Shown here: in pieces, positions 1 to 7,794 of the stretch
How positions within the stretch are numbered: the stretch's first letter is position 1
How the letters are laid out: each line of letters begins with the position of its first letter
NCBI GenBank assembly: GCA_002471665.1
Contig: DKQK01000075.1
Location: 1-39,559 of the forward strand
Length of the DNA: 39,559 bases
DNA from: Gammaproteobacteria bacterium UBA7310
Lineage (GTDB): Bacteria > Pseudomonadota > Gammaproteobacteria > Pseudomonadales > Ketobacteraceae
Direction: 5' to 3'
The notes under the pieces: model-generated
Databases searched by the model: none
What the model was told of the DNA's origin: nothing
What the model saw: the letters and a program-made list of their open reading frames with translations, nothing else
Program-made: the position numbers and the translations under genes

Positions 1-753
1 GAACAGGTTCACAATCTGCCGGGGTGATCTGGTTTCATACTCGTAGAAAATATTAGCGACAATGGTGTCTTCCCCGTTGATGCTCATGTTGGTTAAGCCG
101 CTGTAATGCAGCAATCGTGGTGCTTGCCCTGAGGCTGTGGGTAATTGGTAGGTGAGCAAAATTGGCTCCACCAGCCAGCGCAAGAGTGGATTGGTGGGGG
201 CAACCTTCAGCTCGATGGTGGTTTGAGTGCTGGTCAGCGGCTGCGCGTTAAAACGGAACCAGTCCAGCCGGGCTGGATTCAGAAAGTTGAACTCTACCGT
301 TTGCCCCGCCATCAGGCGCGGTAACTGATCCTTCAGAAAGGCGTCGAAACCGGCATCGGCCACCACCGGTTCCTCCACCGTAAGCACTTTTTCCTGCCAA
401 CGCTGATCAGCCTCACGATGCCGAACCCTGACCCTGCCTTCGCTTATCCAGTGCAGGGATTCTTCATACGCGGCGACTTTATTGTCGAAGGTGAATTCAG
501 GGGCATAGGGGTGTGCTTCATAGTCCAGGGTTTTGGTGGCCAGTAATTCCTCGTTGGGCGACAGATAGCGAACCTGGCTTTGTTGCAAATGACCCTCGGC
601 GTTATACACCTGATGATAGGATTCCACGTAGCGCAGATTTTCACGCCGGGCATCATAGGCATAGCCGAAAATGGTATCCGGTTGCGCAATCAGGCCATTG
701 CACACCAGACAGCTCATGCCTATCAACATTGGTTTCAGCAGACTGTTTGGCAT
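1..753 (-). CDS. Exported hypothetical protein, C-terminus cut by window edge
   Basis: An open frame runs from an ATG at 753 to the window edge without a stop, giving 251 residues of an incomplete protein. The N-terminus (MPNSLLKPMLIGMSCLVC, then GLIAQPDT) reads as a signal peptide with a hydrophobic core, so the product is probably periplasmic or membrane-anchored. The rest is mostly polar with alternating hydrophobic residues, consistent with beta structure, and I recognise no catalytic motif. It is the last visible gene of the photolyase/cyclopropane-synthase operon, starting 35 bases after the methyltransferase stop, so it probably shares that promoter and may act in lipid or envelope modification. 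That role is inferred from position only; I do not recognise the family. Confidence 0.75.
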   Translation of the reverse strand, partial: MPNSLLKPMLIGMSCLVCNGLIAQPDTIFGYAYDARRENLRYVESYHQVYNAEGHLQQSQVRYLSPNEELLATKTLDYEAHPYAPEFTFDNKVAAYEESLHWISEGRVRVRHREADQRWQEKVLTVEEPVVADAGFDAFLKDQLPRLMAGQTVEFNFLNPARLDWFRFNAQPLTSTQTTIELKVAPTNPLLRWLVEPILLTYQLPTASGQAPRLLHYSGLTNMSINGEDTIVANIFYEYETRSPRQIVNLF

Positions 754-788
754 TATTCAGGTCCTCACCGGGTGCTCGCGGCCATTCA

Positions 789-2051
789 CTATGACAGCCG
801 CCCCAAAACCGGTTGTCCGCGATAAAGTGGTTTGGCAAACAGCATTTGCACATCACCTATCACGCGCTCTGCAAAGCCGCCCTCGCAGTAACAGAGGTAG
901 TAATCCCACATGCGAATAAACTCTTCGTTGTACCCCAGATCGCGAATCTGCTCTATGTTGTTAAAGAAACGTTCCCGCCACAGGCGCAGCGTTCGGGCAT
1001 AGTGCGGGGTGATGTCTTCCATGTGTTTGAGTTCCAGATTGCTGTGACGGCCGCTGACTTCGGTGAGGGCTTTGATGGATGGCAGGCAGGCCCCCGGAAA
1101 GATGTATCGCTGAATCCAGTCAATATCGTTTTTGGCTTTTTCATAGCGTTTGTCATCAATGGTGATGGCCTGAATCAGAGCCAGCCCGTCTTCCTTGAGC
1201 AGCCGCCCCAGGGCGCGAAAGTAATCAGGATAGTATTGATGACCTACGGCCTCGATCATTTCAATGGAGACCAGTTTGTCGTATTTCCCAGTGAGATTGC
1301 GGTAATCTTCCTGCAGCAGAGTCACCAAGTGACCAACGCCTTCCCGTTGAATGTGTTGGCGGGCGTATTCATACTGCTGTTGAGATATGGTGGTGGTGGT
1401 CACACGGCATCCGTACTTTTTCGCAGCGTAAGCGGCCATGCCCCCCCAACCGGTGCCGATTTCCAGAAGATGATCACCAGGTTGCAGATCCAGCTTTTCA
1501 CAGATGCGCTTCAGTTTGTAGAGTGATCCTTCCTGCAATGACGAATCCGGGTTGGGAAAAATCGCCGACGAGTACATCATGGTGGGGTCGAGGAACAGTT
1601 GGAACAGATCATTGCCCAAATCGTAGTGTGCCGCGATGTTACGGCGCGAGCCTTTTTCGGTATTGCGATTCTTCAGGTGATAGGCAAGCTGGGCGGGTTT
1701 CGTCATCAGCGCAAATCCGGAGTCCACCCGCTCTACGGTTGCCAGGTTCAGGCTCATAAACCGGATCACCTTTGTGGTATCCGGAGAAAACCAGTCACCA
1801 CTCATATAGGCCTCACCCGCGCCGATGCTGCCGCCCAACAACATGTCCACGTAGCAGCCGGGATCTTTGATGTGCAGTTCTGCATGGACCGCGTCTGGGT
1901 CAAGGCTGCCGGTAAACGTATGGGTACCTTCGCTATCGATGATAGAGAGGGTTCCATATTCAACCTGTTTGAAAAGGTTGAATATAAGGCTTCGGCAGAA
2001 TTTTTTCATGCCTTTCACCGGGGCCGCTGTTGCCATCGTTGTAGTGTTCAT
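789..2051 (-). CDS. Cyclopropane-fatty-acid synthase-type SAM methyltransferase
   Basis: 420 residues. Enzymes of this family methylate double bonds of phospholipid acyl chains using S-adenosylmethionine. The SAM-binding loop LEIGTGWGG is at about 196-204. The C-terminal YYLCYCEGGFAER block (about 385-396) holds the cysteine region conserved in Cfa. I chose the ATG at 2051 because GAGG lies just upstream and the codon overlaps the DUF1365 stop (ATGA); the frame stays open for another 19 codons, but these lie inside DUF1365. Genes of this kind next to SDR, FAD and DUF1365 genes form a stress-induced lipid-modification cluster in many Proteobacteria. Some members (UfaM type) make methylated intermediates of furan fatty acids rather than cyclopropanes, so the exact product is open. 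Confidence 0.93.
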   Translation of the reverse strand: MNTTTMATAAPVKGMKKFCRSLIFNLFKQVEYGTLSIIDSEGTHTFTGSLDPDAVHAELHIKDPGCYVDMLLGGSIGAGEAYMSGDWFSPDTTKVIRFMSLNLATVERVDSGFALMTKPAQLAYHLKNRNTEKGSRRNIAAHYDLGNDLFQLFLDPTMMYSSAIFPNPDSSLQEGSLYKLKRICEKLDLQPGDHLLEIGTGWGGMAAYAAKKYGCRVTTTTISQQQYEYARQHIQREGVGHLVTLLQEDYRNLTGKYDKLVSIEMIEAVGHQYYPDYFRALGRLLKEDGLALIQAITIDDKRYEKAKNDIDWIQRYIFPGACLPSIKALTEVSGRHSNLELKHMEDITPHYARTLRLWRERFFNNIEQIRDLGYNEEFIRMWDYYLCYCEGGFAERVIGDVQMLFAKPLYRGQPVLGRLS

Positions 2052-2803
2052 AGAGTGTGATCCTCGGAAGGTTGGGGATGATCGTGAAACCGGGCGCCTT
2101 TGCTCCACAGCCTGAGCGCTTGCCAGTAGATGCTGAAAATGGTTTTGATGGTGACGGCGGGAAACCGCACTAGAATTTTATTCAAATTGAATGAAGTGGC
2201 TGCCTGACGATGCAGTTTTAATCCGGCGCTGAAAATCAGGGTGTCTTCCCTGAAGTTCGAAATATAGAGACTGAGATCCTGGTCTGGTGGTGATATTTTC
2301 CATTGATAGGTGCAGTCCATGCCCAGAAAGGGTGACACATGAAACGCTTTTTCGGTGGTGAAATTCTGGGTGGTTGTGGTGCCTTCGGCAAAGGTCAGAA
2401 CGTAGGTGTGGCGTTGATTCCAGGGCGTGTTGCTGACTTCTGCCACCACATATTTCAATTGCTCATCATCATAGCAATAATAGAAGGTTGCAGGATTGAA
2501 ACAGTAACCCAGGTAGCGTACGTGGCCCAGCATAAACACTTTCCCGTGAAATGCCTTGCCGGTTTTGGTTTCTATTTCTTTTTGAACCGCGTGCTTCAAA
2601 CTCGGCGTTTCCGGATGCAGATAATCATCGCGATGGAAGCTGGCCCAGTTAAACCGTTCCATTGACCAAAACCGGGAGCGCTGAAAAAAGTCTGCCAGCT
2701 CGTCCAGATCCAGGTACACCATAAACAGGGGATATTGAAACCCGTGGCGAACCTGATCGTTACGCCGGTGCGTTATGACGCCTTGATAGATTGCGCTGCG
2801 CAT
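2048..2803 (-). CDS. DUF1365 family protein
   Basis: 251 residues beginning MRSAIYQGVITHRR. The start, the YPLFMVYLDLDEL segment and the GYCFNPATFYYCYD block (about 118-131) are typical of DUF1365 proteins, which sit almost always next to a cyclopropane-synthase-like methyltransferase and an FAD-dependent oxidoreductase. The biochemical role is not established; the association points to fatty acid modification. The gene overlaps the end of the upstream FAD gene by 31 bases and the methyltransferase start by 4 bases, so the three are translationally coupled. No signal peptide is seen, so the protein is probably cytoplasmic or membrane-associated. Confidence 0.9.
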   Translation of the reverse strand: MRSAIYQGVITHRRNDQVRHGFQYPLFMVYLDLDELADFFQRSRFWSMERFNWASFHRDDYLHPETPSLKHAVQKEIETKTGKAFHGKVFMLGHVRYLGYCFNPATFYYCYDDEQLKYVVAEVSNTPWNQRHTYVLTFAEGTTTTQNFTTEKAFHVSPFLGMDCTYQWKISPPDQDLSLYISNFREDTLIFSAGLKLHRQAATSFNLNKILVRFPAVTIKTIFSIYWQALRLWSKGARFHDHPQPSEDHTL

Positions 2804-4077
2804 GGAGGTACCACGTTGTCGAAGTCTACGTTAAGGGACCGGGCGACCCGGATTGCACTGTTTACCCCGTCTTCATGGAAGCCGTTAAACCAATAGGCGC
2901 CACAGTAGAAGGTGTGTTGCTTGCCGTTGATCTCATGGAAGCGGTCCTGAGCCTGCATGCCTTCTAATGTGAAACCGGGGTGGCTGTAACGATAGCGGCG
3001 CAGGATTTTGCCGGGGTCAATCAGTTCATCCTGGTTAAGGCTCACACAGAATGTGGTGTCACTGTTGAAATTCTGCAGGATGTTCATGTTGTAGGTGACC
3101 GTGACAGGTTGTTCTGCCTGGCGGGGTATCATGTAATTCCAGGCGGCCCAGCCCCGCTGATTGCGTGGCAAAAGGCGGGTATCCGTGTGCAGCAGCACAC
3201 TGTTGTCCTGGTAGGGAATCGCACCCAGAACCGTTTTTTCTACTACTGATGGCCGCTCCAGCATCGCCAGTGCCTGGTCGCTGTGGCAGGCGAAGACAAC
3301 CGCGTCGAACTCGTGACAATCACCATAGGCATCGATCAGGGTTACGCCACGCTCGTGTCTTTGCACGGCATCAATGGTGTGATTGATGTGTACCGAGCCG
3401 CTGAATCTTGCTTTCAGCGCATGAACGTAGCTGCGCGAACCGCCGCTGATCACGCGCCACTGTGGGCGGTTGTCAATGGACAGCAGCCCGTGGTGGTGGA
3501 AGAAGCGAACAAAGAACGCCGCCGGAAACGCCATCATGTCCGACTCTGACGCAGACCAGATGGCCGAGCCCATGGGAATGATGTAGTAACGGCAGAATTC
3601 CCTGGTGTAGCCGTTGGACTGCAGGTACTCACCCAGGGTGACACCGCAGTCCAGCAAACCATGTCGGTAGTCCTCTATGGCTTGTCTGTTGAAGCGCATG
3701 ATGTCCTTGATCATGCGCCAGAAGCTCAAGTTGATCAGGTTGCGGCGTTGGCAGAACAGGCTGTTGAGGCTGGCCCCGTTGTACTCCAGCCCTGTTCGGT
3801 CGCAGCGCACGCTGAAACTCATTTCCGAGTCCTCGCTGGCGACACCCAGGTGGTCCATAAGACGGATGAAGTTGGGGTAGGTCCAATCGTTAAACACAAT
3901 AAAGCCGGTATTTACCGGGAACACTTGCCCCTGTGCCTCTATGTCGACGGTGTTGGTGTGGCCGCCAAGGTAGTCTTGCTGTTCAAACAGCGTGACATTG
4001 TATTTTTGCTGCAACAGGTAGGTTGTGGTCAGGCCTGAAATGCCACTGCCGATCACGGCAATATTGCTATAGTTCAT
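2773..4077 (-). CDS. FAD-dependent amine-oxidase-like oxidoreductase
   Basis: 434 residues. The N-terminus has a Rossmann dinucleotide-binding motif (VIGSGISGLTTTYLL, about 9-23), followed by an acidic residue at the end of the second strand (TLFEQQDYLGGHTNTV), the pattern of NAD(P)-binding Rossmann/flavin amine oxidase proteins. A C-terminal flavin-contact segment (YCGAYWFNGFHEDGVNSA) is also present. The family accompanies CFA-like methyltransferases and DUF1365 proteins; some relatives are proposed to oxidise or desaturate methylated fatty acids. The substrate is unknown. It overlaps the SDR gene by 11 bases and DUF1365 by 31, so it sits inside a coupled operon that is probably light- or singlet-oxygen-controlled. 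Confidence 0.9.
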   Translation of the reverse strand: MNYSNIAVIGSGISGLTTTYLLQQKYNVTLFEQQDYLGGHTNTVDIEAQGQVFPVNTGFIVFNDWTYPNFIRLMDHLGVASEDSEMSFSVRCDRTGLEYNGASLNSLFCQRRNLINLSFWRMIKDIMRFNRQAIEDYRHGLLDCGVTLGEYLQSNGYTREFCRYYIIPMGSAIWSASESDMMAFPAAFFVRFFHHHGLLSIDNRPQWRVISGGSRSYVHALKARFSGSVHINHTIDAVQRHERGVTLIDAYGDCHEFDAVVFACHSDQALAMLERPSVVEKTVLGAIPYQDNSVLLHTDTRLLPRNQRGWAAWNYMIPRQAEQPVTVTYNMNILQNFNSDTTFCVSLNQDELIDPGKILRRYRYSHPGFTLEGMQAQDRFHEINGKQHTFYCGAYWFNGFHEDGVNSAIRVARSLNVDFDNVVPPCAAQSIKAS

Positions 4078-4837
4078 GTTGCATGTTCCTCGACAAACTG
4101 CTGGTAATGCGATGACGTATAAGGTGTGGTGTTTGTCGCAGGCAGCGCAGTATCCAGGTCAGGCCCTTGGGGAAATCAATGTTGTATTGGCCCCGGTTAA
4201 GGCCTTGGATAATGCGCTGGGCTGCGGCATCCGGTTGCATCAGAAAGGGCATGGGAAAATCATTTTGCCGGGTTAGCTCGGTATCGACGAAACCCGGATG
4301 GATGACGCTCAGGGAAAAACCTTCCGGTGTCAGATCAGCAGCCAGGGATTCCATGAACTGTGTGACCGCGGCTTTCGAGGCACTGTATGCTTCCGCTCGC
4401 GGCAAGCCCAGGTAGACTGAGCTGCTGCTCACTGCAACAATGTGAGGTGTTTCAGAGCGGCGCAGCAAATGCAGGCAGGATTCAATGGCATAGACGAAGC
4501 CCATGTAGTTGGTTTCGATCATGCGCAGGGCAATGCTGCTGTCGAAATGGCGTACGTCAAGGTATTCACAGTGGCCGGCGTTGGCCAGCAGCACATCCAG
4601 TTTTCCAAAAATCTGCTCGATGAACCCGCACACAGATGCCAGTTCAGCCGGTTTGGTTACATCAGCCTGTTTGATGACAATGGCCGGATATTCCCGCTTT
4701 AATTGTTCAAGTTTTTCCTGGGATCGGGAGGTGGCAATTACGGTGTTGGTTTTTGCCAGGCGAATGGCCAGCGCTTTACCGATACCGCTGGATGCCCCTG
4801 TGATCCAGATAACCTTGTTTTCCAGTAGTCTGTTCAT
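4067..4837 (-). CDS. Short-chain dehydrogenase/reductase
   Basis: 256 residues of classical SDR architecture. The cofactor loop is GASSGIG (about 14-20). NAG lies near residue 90, and the catalytic Ser-Tyr-Lys set is VSSSS (about 136-140) followed by YSASK (about 151-155). The basic residue after the second strand (TSRSQ) suggests NADP(H) preference. The substrate is not evident. Its stop overlaps the next gene and its ATG overlaps the photolyase stop (4834-4837), so it is translationally coupled in the operon. SDRs of this type recur in photolyase/cyclopropane clusters and may act on a lipid aldehyde or ketone, which is inference only. Confidence 0.92.
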   Translation of the reverse strand: MNRLLENKVIWITGASSGIGKALAIRLAKTNTVIATSRSQEKLEQLKREYPAIVIKQADVTKPAELASVCGFIEQIFGKLDVLLANAGHCEYLDVRHFDSSIALRMIETNYMGFVYAIESCLHLLRRSETPHIVAVSSSSVYLGLPRAEAYSASKAAVTQFMESLAADLTPEGFSLSVIHPGFVDTELTRQNDFPMPFLMQPDAAAQRIIQGLNRGQYNIDFPKGLTWILRCLRQTPHLIRHRITSSLSRNMQHEL

Positions 4838-6258
4838 GCTGTCTCCATTGCCTGGGCGGCCTTGAATGCTTGTTTCACGTGTTCAACCGAGCTTTTGTGA
4901 TCCACAATGGGCAAGGGATAACCCACCAGCTGACGTTCCATGGGTGAGGGGTCGTGGATTTGTTTCGGCCCCAATTGCGCAAGCTCAGGTACCCAGGCTC
5001 TGATGAATTCACCCTGGGCATCAAAGCGCTGCGATTGCCGTATCGGATTAAAAACACGGAAATACGGTGCTGCATCGGCCCCTGTGGAGGCAGACCATTG
5101 CCAGCCGCCATTGTTGGCGGCGTAGTCGCAGTCGATCAGCCTGTTCATGAAATACGCCTCACCCAGCCGCCAATCAATAAACAGCTGTTTGGTCAGGAAC
5201 ATGGCCGTTACCATGCGCAGGCGATTGTGCATCCAGCCTGTCTGGTTCAGTTGTCGCATGCCTGCATCCACCAACGGAAAACCGGTTTGTCCGGATTGCC
5301 ATTGCTGCAAAAGCGTCTGGTTTCTGGACCAGGGAATGGACTGGGTTTTGGGGTTAAAGGCCACACCTTTACTGAGCTCGGGATAATGGAACGAGAGGTG
5401 TTTGTAGAATTCTCGCCAGATCAATTCACTCATCCAGGTGAGCACACCCTGGTTGCCTGAATCCCATTCATAGTGGTTGGCGTAGAGGGCCTGGCGCAGG
5501 CAGCTGCGCAATGAAATGGCACCCACCGCAAGGTAGGGAGACAGCTGACTGGTGCAGTTCAAGGCCGGAAAGTCGCGGGTACTTTTGTAGCGCTCAATGG
5601 CCTGTAGGGTGAACTTATCCAAGCGCTGATGGGCCTGCTTGCTGCCCGCTATCCAATGGGCATTGGCTGCGGTTGGAGCCTGCCAGGACAAAATTTCCTC
5701 ATCCGGTGTGGATTCCATACCGATGGCGCGGCGTGCGCCGGGAGCGGGCAGCGGGGCAAGGTTTGATTGTGCCGCCCGGTGTATCCAGGCGCGCTTGAAC
5801 GGTGTAAAAACACGGTAGGGGGTGTCTTCACCGGTGAGTACATCGGTCGGCGCCAGGATGGTTTGATCTTGGTGGAACCTGAGCTGTGTATGTTGCTGCA
5901 GAAGCGCCCGGGTTGCGTGTTGATCCCGTCGTGCTTCATTGAATTCCAGTTCACTGTTGGCGTGCACGGTGCGCACACCGTATTGTCGAACCAGCTTGCT
6001 CAGCACCTGGACGCTGTTATCGTAGTCGCTGCCCAGCAGTGCAACCAGGGGAATGTTGAGCCGGCTCAGGTCGTGCTTCAGGTGCACCAGTGTTTCCAGA
6101 GTGAAGCGCAACTTGGTGTCACCGACCTGATGTTTGCGCTGTTGTTCCGGGGTGTAGATATAAATGGCAATCACGGGATCGTCGCCGCTGCAGGCGGCGG
6201 CAAGAGCCGGATTGTCATCGATGCGCAGATCGTTGCGAAACCACACAGCCTGGGTCAT
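4834..6258 (-). CDS. phrB: Deoxyribodipyrimidine photolyase (class I CPD type)
   Basis: 474 residues. The enzyme uses FADH and blue light to split cyclobutane pyrimidine dimers in DNA. The N-terminal alpha/beta antenna domain opens with WFRNDLRIDDNPAL. The C-terminal FAD domain contains ELIWREFYKHL, GFPLVDAGMRQL and the signature NNGGWQWSASTGADA followed by PYFRVFNP, all typical of bacterial PhrB. The ATG at 6258 is chosen because AGGAGA stands just upstream and the family start aligns there; the frame is open for 45 more codons but that part runs into the preceding gene. It lies 10 bases after the YbgA-like gene, as in the ybgA-phr pair of Escherichia coli, and its promoter carries CarH-like repeats, which fits light induction. 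Confidence 0.96.
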   Translation of the reverse strand: MTQAVWFRNDLRIDDNPALAAACSGDDPVIAIYIYTPEQQRKHQVGDTKLRFTLETLVHLKHDLSRLNIPLVALLGSDYDNSVQVLSKLVRQYGVRTVHANSELEFNEARRDQHATRALLQQHTQLRFHQDQTILAPTDVLTGEDTPYRVFTPFKRAWIHRAAQSNLAPLPAPGARRAIGMESTPDEEILSWQAPTAANAHWIAGSKQAHQRLDKFTLQAIERYKSTRDFPALNCTSQLSPYLAVGAISLRSCLRQALYANHYEWDSGNQGVLTWMSELIWREFYKHLSFHYPELSKGVAFNPKTQSIPWSRNQTLLQQWQSGQTGFPLVDAGMRQLNQTGWMHNRLRMVTAMFLTKQLFIDWRLGEAYFMNRLIDCDYAANNGGWQWSASTGADAAPYFRVFNPIRQSQRFDAQGEFIRAWVPELAQLGPKQIHDPSPMERQLVGYPLPIVDHKSSVEHVKQAFKAAQAMETA

Positions 6259-6268
6259 TGGGTCTCTC

Positions 6269-7246
6269 CTAGTGGATGTGGCTGCGCAGCCCCAGCTCGT
6301 GGGGGTACGGGGCCAGGTAGAATTGCTGGAGAGCGTACTGGTTCTGTTCAACATCCCGCGCCAGGTGGTGCTTGAGCAGAGCAATGGGAACAATCAGTGG
6401 TATTACCCCTTTGCGGTAATCTTCGATGCTGGTGAGCAGTTCGTGCTTATCCTGCTGATCGAGTTTTTTCTTCAGATAGCCCATCAGGTGCTGGAGCACG
6501 TTACAATGGGTGCCGCGCTCAGGTGGTGTAGCCAGGGCCGTCATCAGTCCGGAAATGTACAACCGCGCTGTTTCCTGCAGTGTGTCTTTGTCCAGCTTGG
6601 CAATCAGCCGGCCCAGCTCCCGATAGGCCTTGTAGTTCCGTGACATCACCAGATATTTATGGCGGCTGTGAAATTGCACCAGGGCGTTGGCGGTCATACC
6701 CTGCTTGGTCAGTTGTTTCCAGCGATGCAGTGTGAACACCCGCATGATGAAGTTCTCGCGTAAACCGGCGTCGTTGAGCCGGCCCGATTCCTCTACCGGC
6801 AAGAGCGGCCTGTTCTCCATCAGTGACCGGCTGAACAGGCCGCGGGTTTTATGGACGGGGTTACCGTTGGGCAGGTACAGTTTGACGCCGTAGGCACCGC
6901 AACTGGGTGAGTTGGGGGTGGCAATAAAGCCGCAGATGTCCGGCTGTGCGGCAGCGTACTCGTTGCCCCGGGCAATCAGTTTGGCACTGTAATCCCGTTC
7001 TGGGTCATCGGTTTCCACCGCCCGTACGTCACCGTCGTAGTCCACCAGGCGAATGGGCTTGCGGGGCACACTCATGCCGATTTCCACTTCCGGGCAGGTG
7101 GGAACAAACTCGAAGTATTCGCTCAGTACACCGGTACAGAAGCGGTTGTGTTTGTGATCACCGTTATAGCGGACGCTGTCACCCAGCAGGCAGCGGCTGA
7201 TTCCTACAGGGATTTTTGCAAAGGCTTCTGTCATTGGTTTGTCCAT
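6269..7246 (-). CDS. DUF523-DUF1722 fusion (TudS-like plus YbgA-like)
   Basis: 325 residues from an ATG at 7246; a second in-frame ATG at 7234 is also possible and neither has a strong ribosome site. The N-terminal DUF523 half has three cysteines in conserved contexts: ISRCLLG (C19), TCPEVEIG (C51) and SPSCGAYG (C116). In TudS, a DUF523 thiouracil desulfidase, three such cysteines hold a [4Fe-4S] cluster that removes sulfur from the base. The C-terminal half (about 180-310) is DUF1722/YbgA, with KYLVMSRN and a GVIPLIVPIALLKHH block. YbgA neighbours photolyase in E. coli, as here. The likely role is nucleobase or nucleic-acid stress handling. It is the first gene of the operon. Confidence 0.9.
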   Translation of the reverse strand: MDKPMTEAFAKIPVGISRCLLGDSVRYNGDHKHNRFCTGVLSEYFEFVPTCPEVEIGMSVPRKPIRLVDYDGDVRAVETDDPERDYSAKLIARGNEYAAAQPDICGFIATPNSPSCGAYGVKLYLPNGNPVHKTRGLFSRSLMENRPLLPVEESGRLNDAGLRENFIMRVFTLHRWKQLTKQGMTANALVQFHSRHKYLVMSRNYKAYRELGRLIAKLDKDTLQETARLYISGLMTALATPPERGTHCNVLQHLMGYLKKKLDQQDKHELLTSIEDYRKGVIPLIVPIALLKHHLARDVEQNQYALQQFYLAPYPHELGLRSHIH

Positions 7247-7267
7247 TTAGTGTCTTAGACGAAACCA

Positions 7268-7297
7268 ATTATAGGTAGTTTATGTGTCTTTTATCAA
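7268..7297 (-). promoter_or_regulatory. Sigma-70 promoter of the photolyase/cyclopropane operon
   Basis: On the minus strand TTGATA (7297-7292) is followed after 18 bases by a perfect TATAAT (7273-7268). Transcription should begin near 7261, leaving a leader of about 15 bases to the ATG at 7246 or 27 to the ATG at 7234. The -35 hexamer lies inside the third 11-bp operator repeat. Confidence 0.75.
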
Positions 7298-7320
7298 AGT
7301 ATTGTCTATAAATTGTCTAT
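7288..7320 (-). promoter_or_regulatory. Three 11-bp direct repeats, CarH/LitR-type operator
   Basis: On the minus strand three consecutive 11-mers read ATAGACAATTT (7320-7310), ATAGACAATAC (7309-7299) and TTTGATAAAAG (7298-7288). The first two fit the CarH operator pattern nTnnACAnnnn exactly and the third with one change (ATA for ACA). The third covers the -35 element, the arrangement by which CarH-type MerR regulators block polymerase in the dark. No MerR regulator gene is in the window. Confidence 0.65.
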
Positions 7321-7354
7321 CTGCTGGGTGAGAGCAGCTAAGTGATTGAAAGAC

Positions 7355-7377
7355 AAAAAAAAGCCGGCGGAGCCGGC
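7355..7377 (-). terminator. Rho-independent terminator of the 35-residue ORF
   Basis: On the minus strand a GCCGGC-TCC-GCCGGC hairpin (7377-7363) is followed directly by eight T residues (7362-7355). It lies 57 bases after the stop of the micro-ORF at 7434 and upstream of the photolyase operon promoter, so it separates the two transcripts. Confidence 0.85.
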
Positions 7378-7433
7378 AATGGAATTTTGCGGGAATAGCA
7401 ATGTCAGGTTTTGTACAATGAACGGGCTTTGGA

Positions 7434-7541
7434 TTACGCGAAATACATGTTTTCGAGGTATTCTTTCAGAGCGTTGAAGCTGGTGGCTTCCTCTGGGTGT
7501 GTGATTTCAAACAACAGCGTTGCGGATTCCTTGAGTGTCAT
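7434..7541 (-). CDS. 35-residue micro-protein of unknown function
   Basis: The frame starts at ATG 7541 and ends with TAA at 7434, encoding a 35-residue acidic peptide that begins MTLKESATLLFEITHPEE and ends YLENMYFA. A strong ribosome site (TGGAGG, 7-8 bases before the ATG), an upstream consensus sigma-54 promoter and a downstream terminator together argue that it is a real monocistronic gene. The peptide has no signal sequence or membrane segment; its pattern suggests one or two amphipathic helices ending in aromatic residues. I do not recognise a family. A small protein with its own sigma-54 promoter could be a regulator or adaptor produced under nitrogen, motility or surface-related control, but that is inference. 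Confidence 0.72.
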   Translation of the reverse strand: MTLKESATLLFEITHPEEATSFNALKEYLENMYFA

Positions 7542-7603
7542 ATTGTGCCTCCAGGCAAGTCTGTATGGAATATCAGCGAAATGATTGATCGCAATATGTA
7601 TAC

Positions 7604-7620
7604 AGCAACGGCCGTGCCAG
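7604..7620 (-). promoter_or_regulatory. Sigma-54 (-24/-12) promoter
   Basis: The minus strand reads CTGGCACGGCCGTTGCT (7620-7604). This matches the RpoN consensus YTGGCACGNNNNTTGCW at every fixed position, with correct spacing of the GG and GC elements. The predicted start is near 7594, about 50 bases before the ATG of the 35-residue ORF. I did not find a clear enhancer-binding-protein site by eye. Confidence 0.75.
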
Positions 7621-7727
7621 TCAGCTATGCTTGAAAGATAACGTAATGAATTAAAAGCAAAAAAGGCAGTATTTGGATACAGGCTGAGGCGGGCTATGGC
7701 CCGGCTCGCGGTGTATTTGAGGGCAGC

Positions 7728-7745
7728 CAGTTCAGTTTCAGTTCA
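7728..7745 (+). promoter_or_regulatory. 11-bp-periodic direct repeat, OmpR/PhoP-type box
   Basis: CAGTTCA is repeated exactly at 7728-7734 and 7739-7745, a period of 11 bases, one helical turn. This resembles the tandem GTTTA half-sites of PhoP boxes. It lies just before the PepSY-response regulator-kinase operon, so autoregulation by the PhoP-like protein is likely. A start of transcription near 7762 would leave no leader for the ATG at 7771 and favours the one at 7795. Confidence 0.55.
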
Positions 7746-7794
7746 CAATGGGTGCATTAAGGTGTGCAGAATGTTGTTTGAGTTTTCCCCCTTC

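Noticed and set aside
813..1526. 237-codon plus-strand frame opposite the methyltransferase
   Set aside because: It is antisense to a well-supported Cfa-type gene and its translation shows no family motifs.
6259..6393. 45-residue N-terminal extension of the photolyase
   Set aside because: It overlaps the conserved end of the upstream gene, and the ATG at 6258 has a ribosome site and matches the family start.
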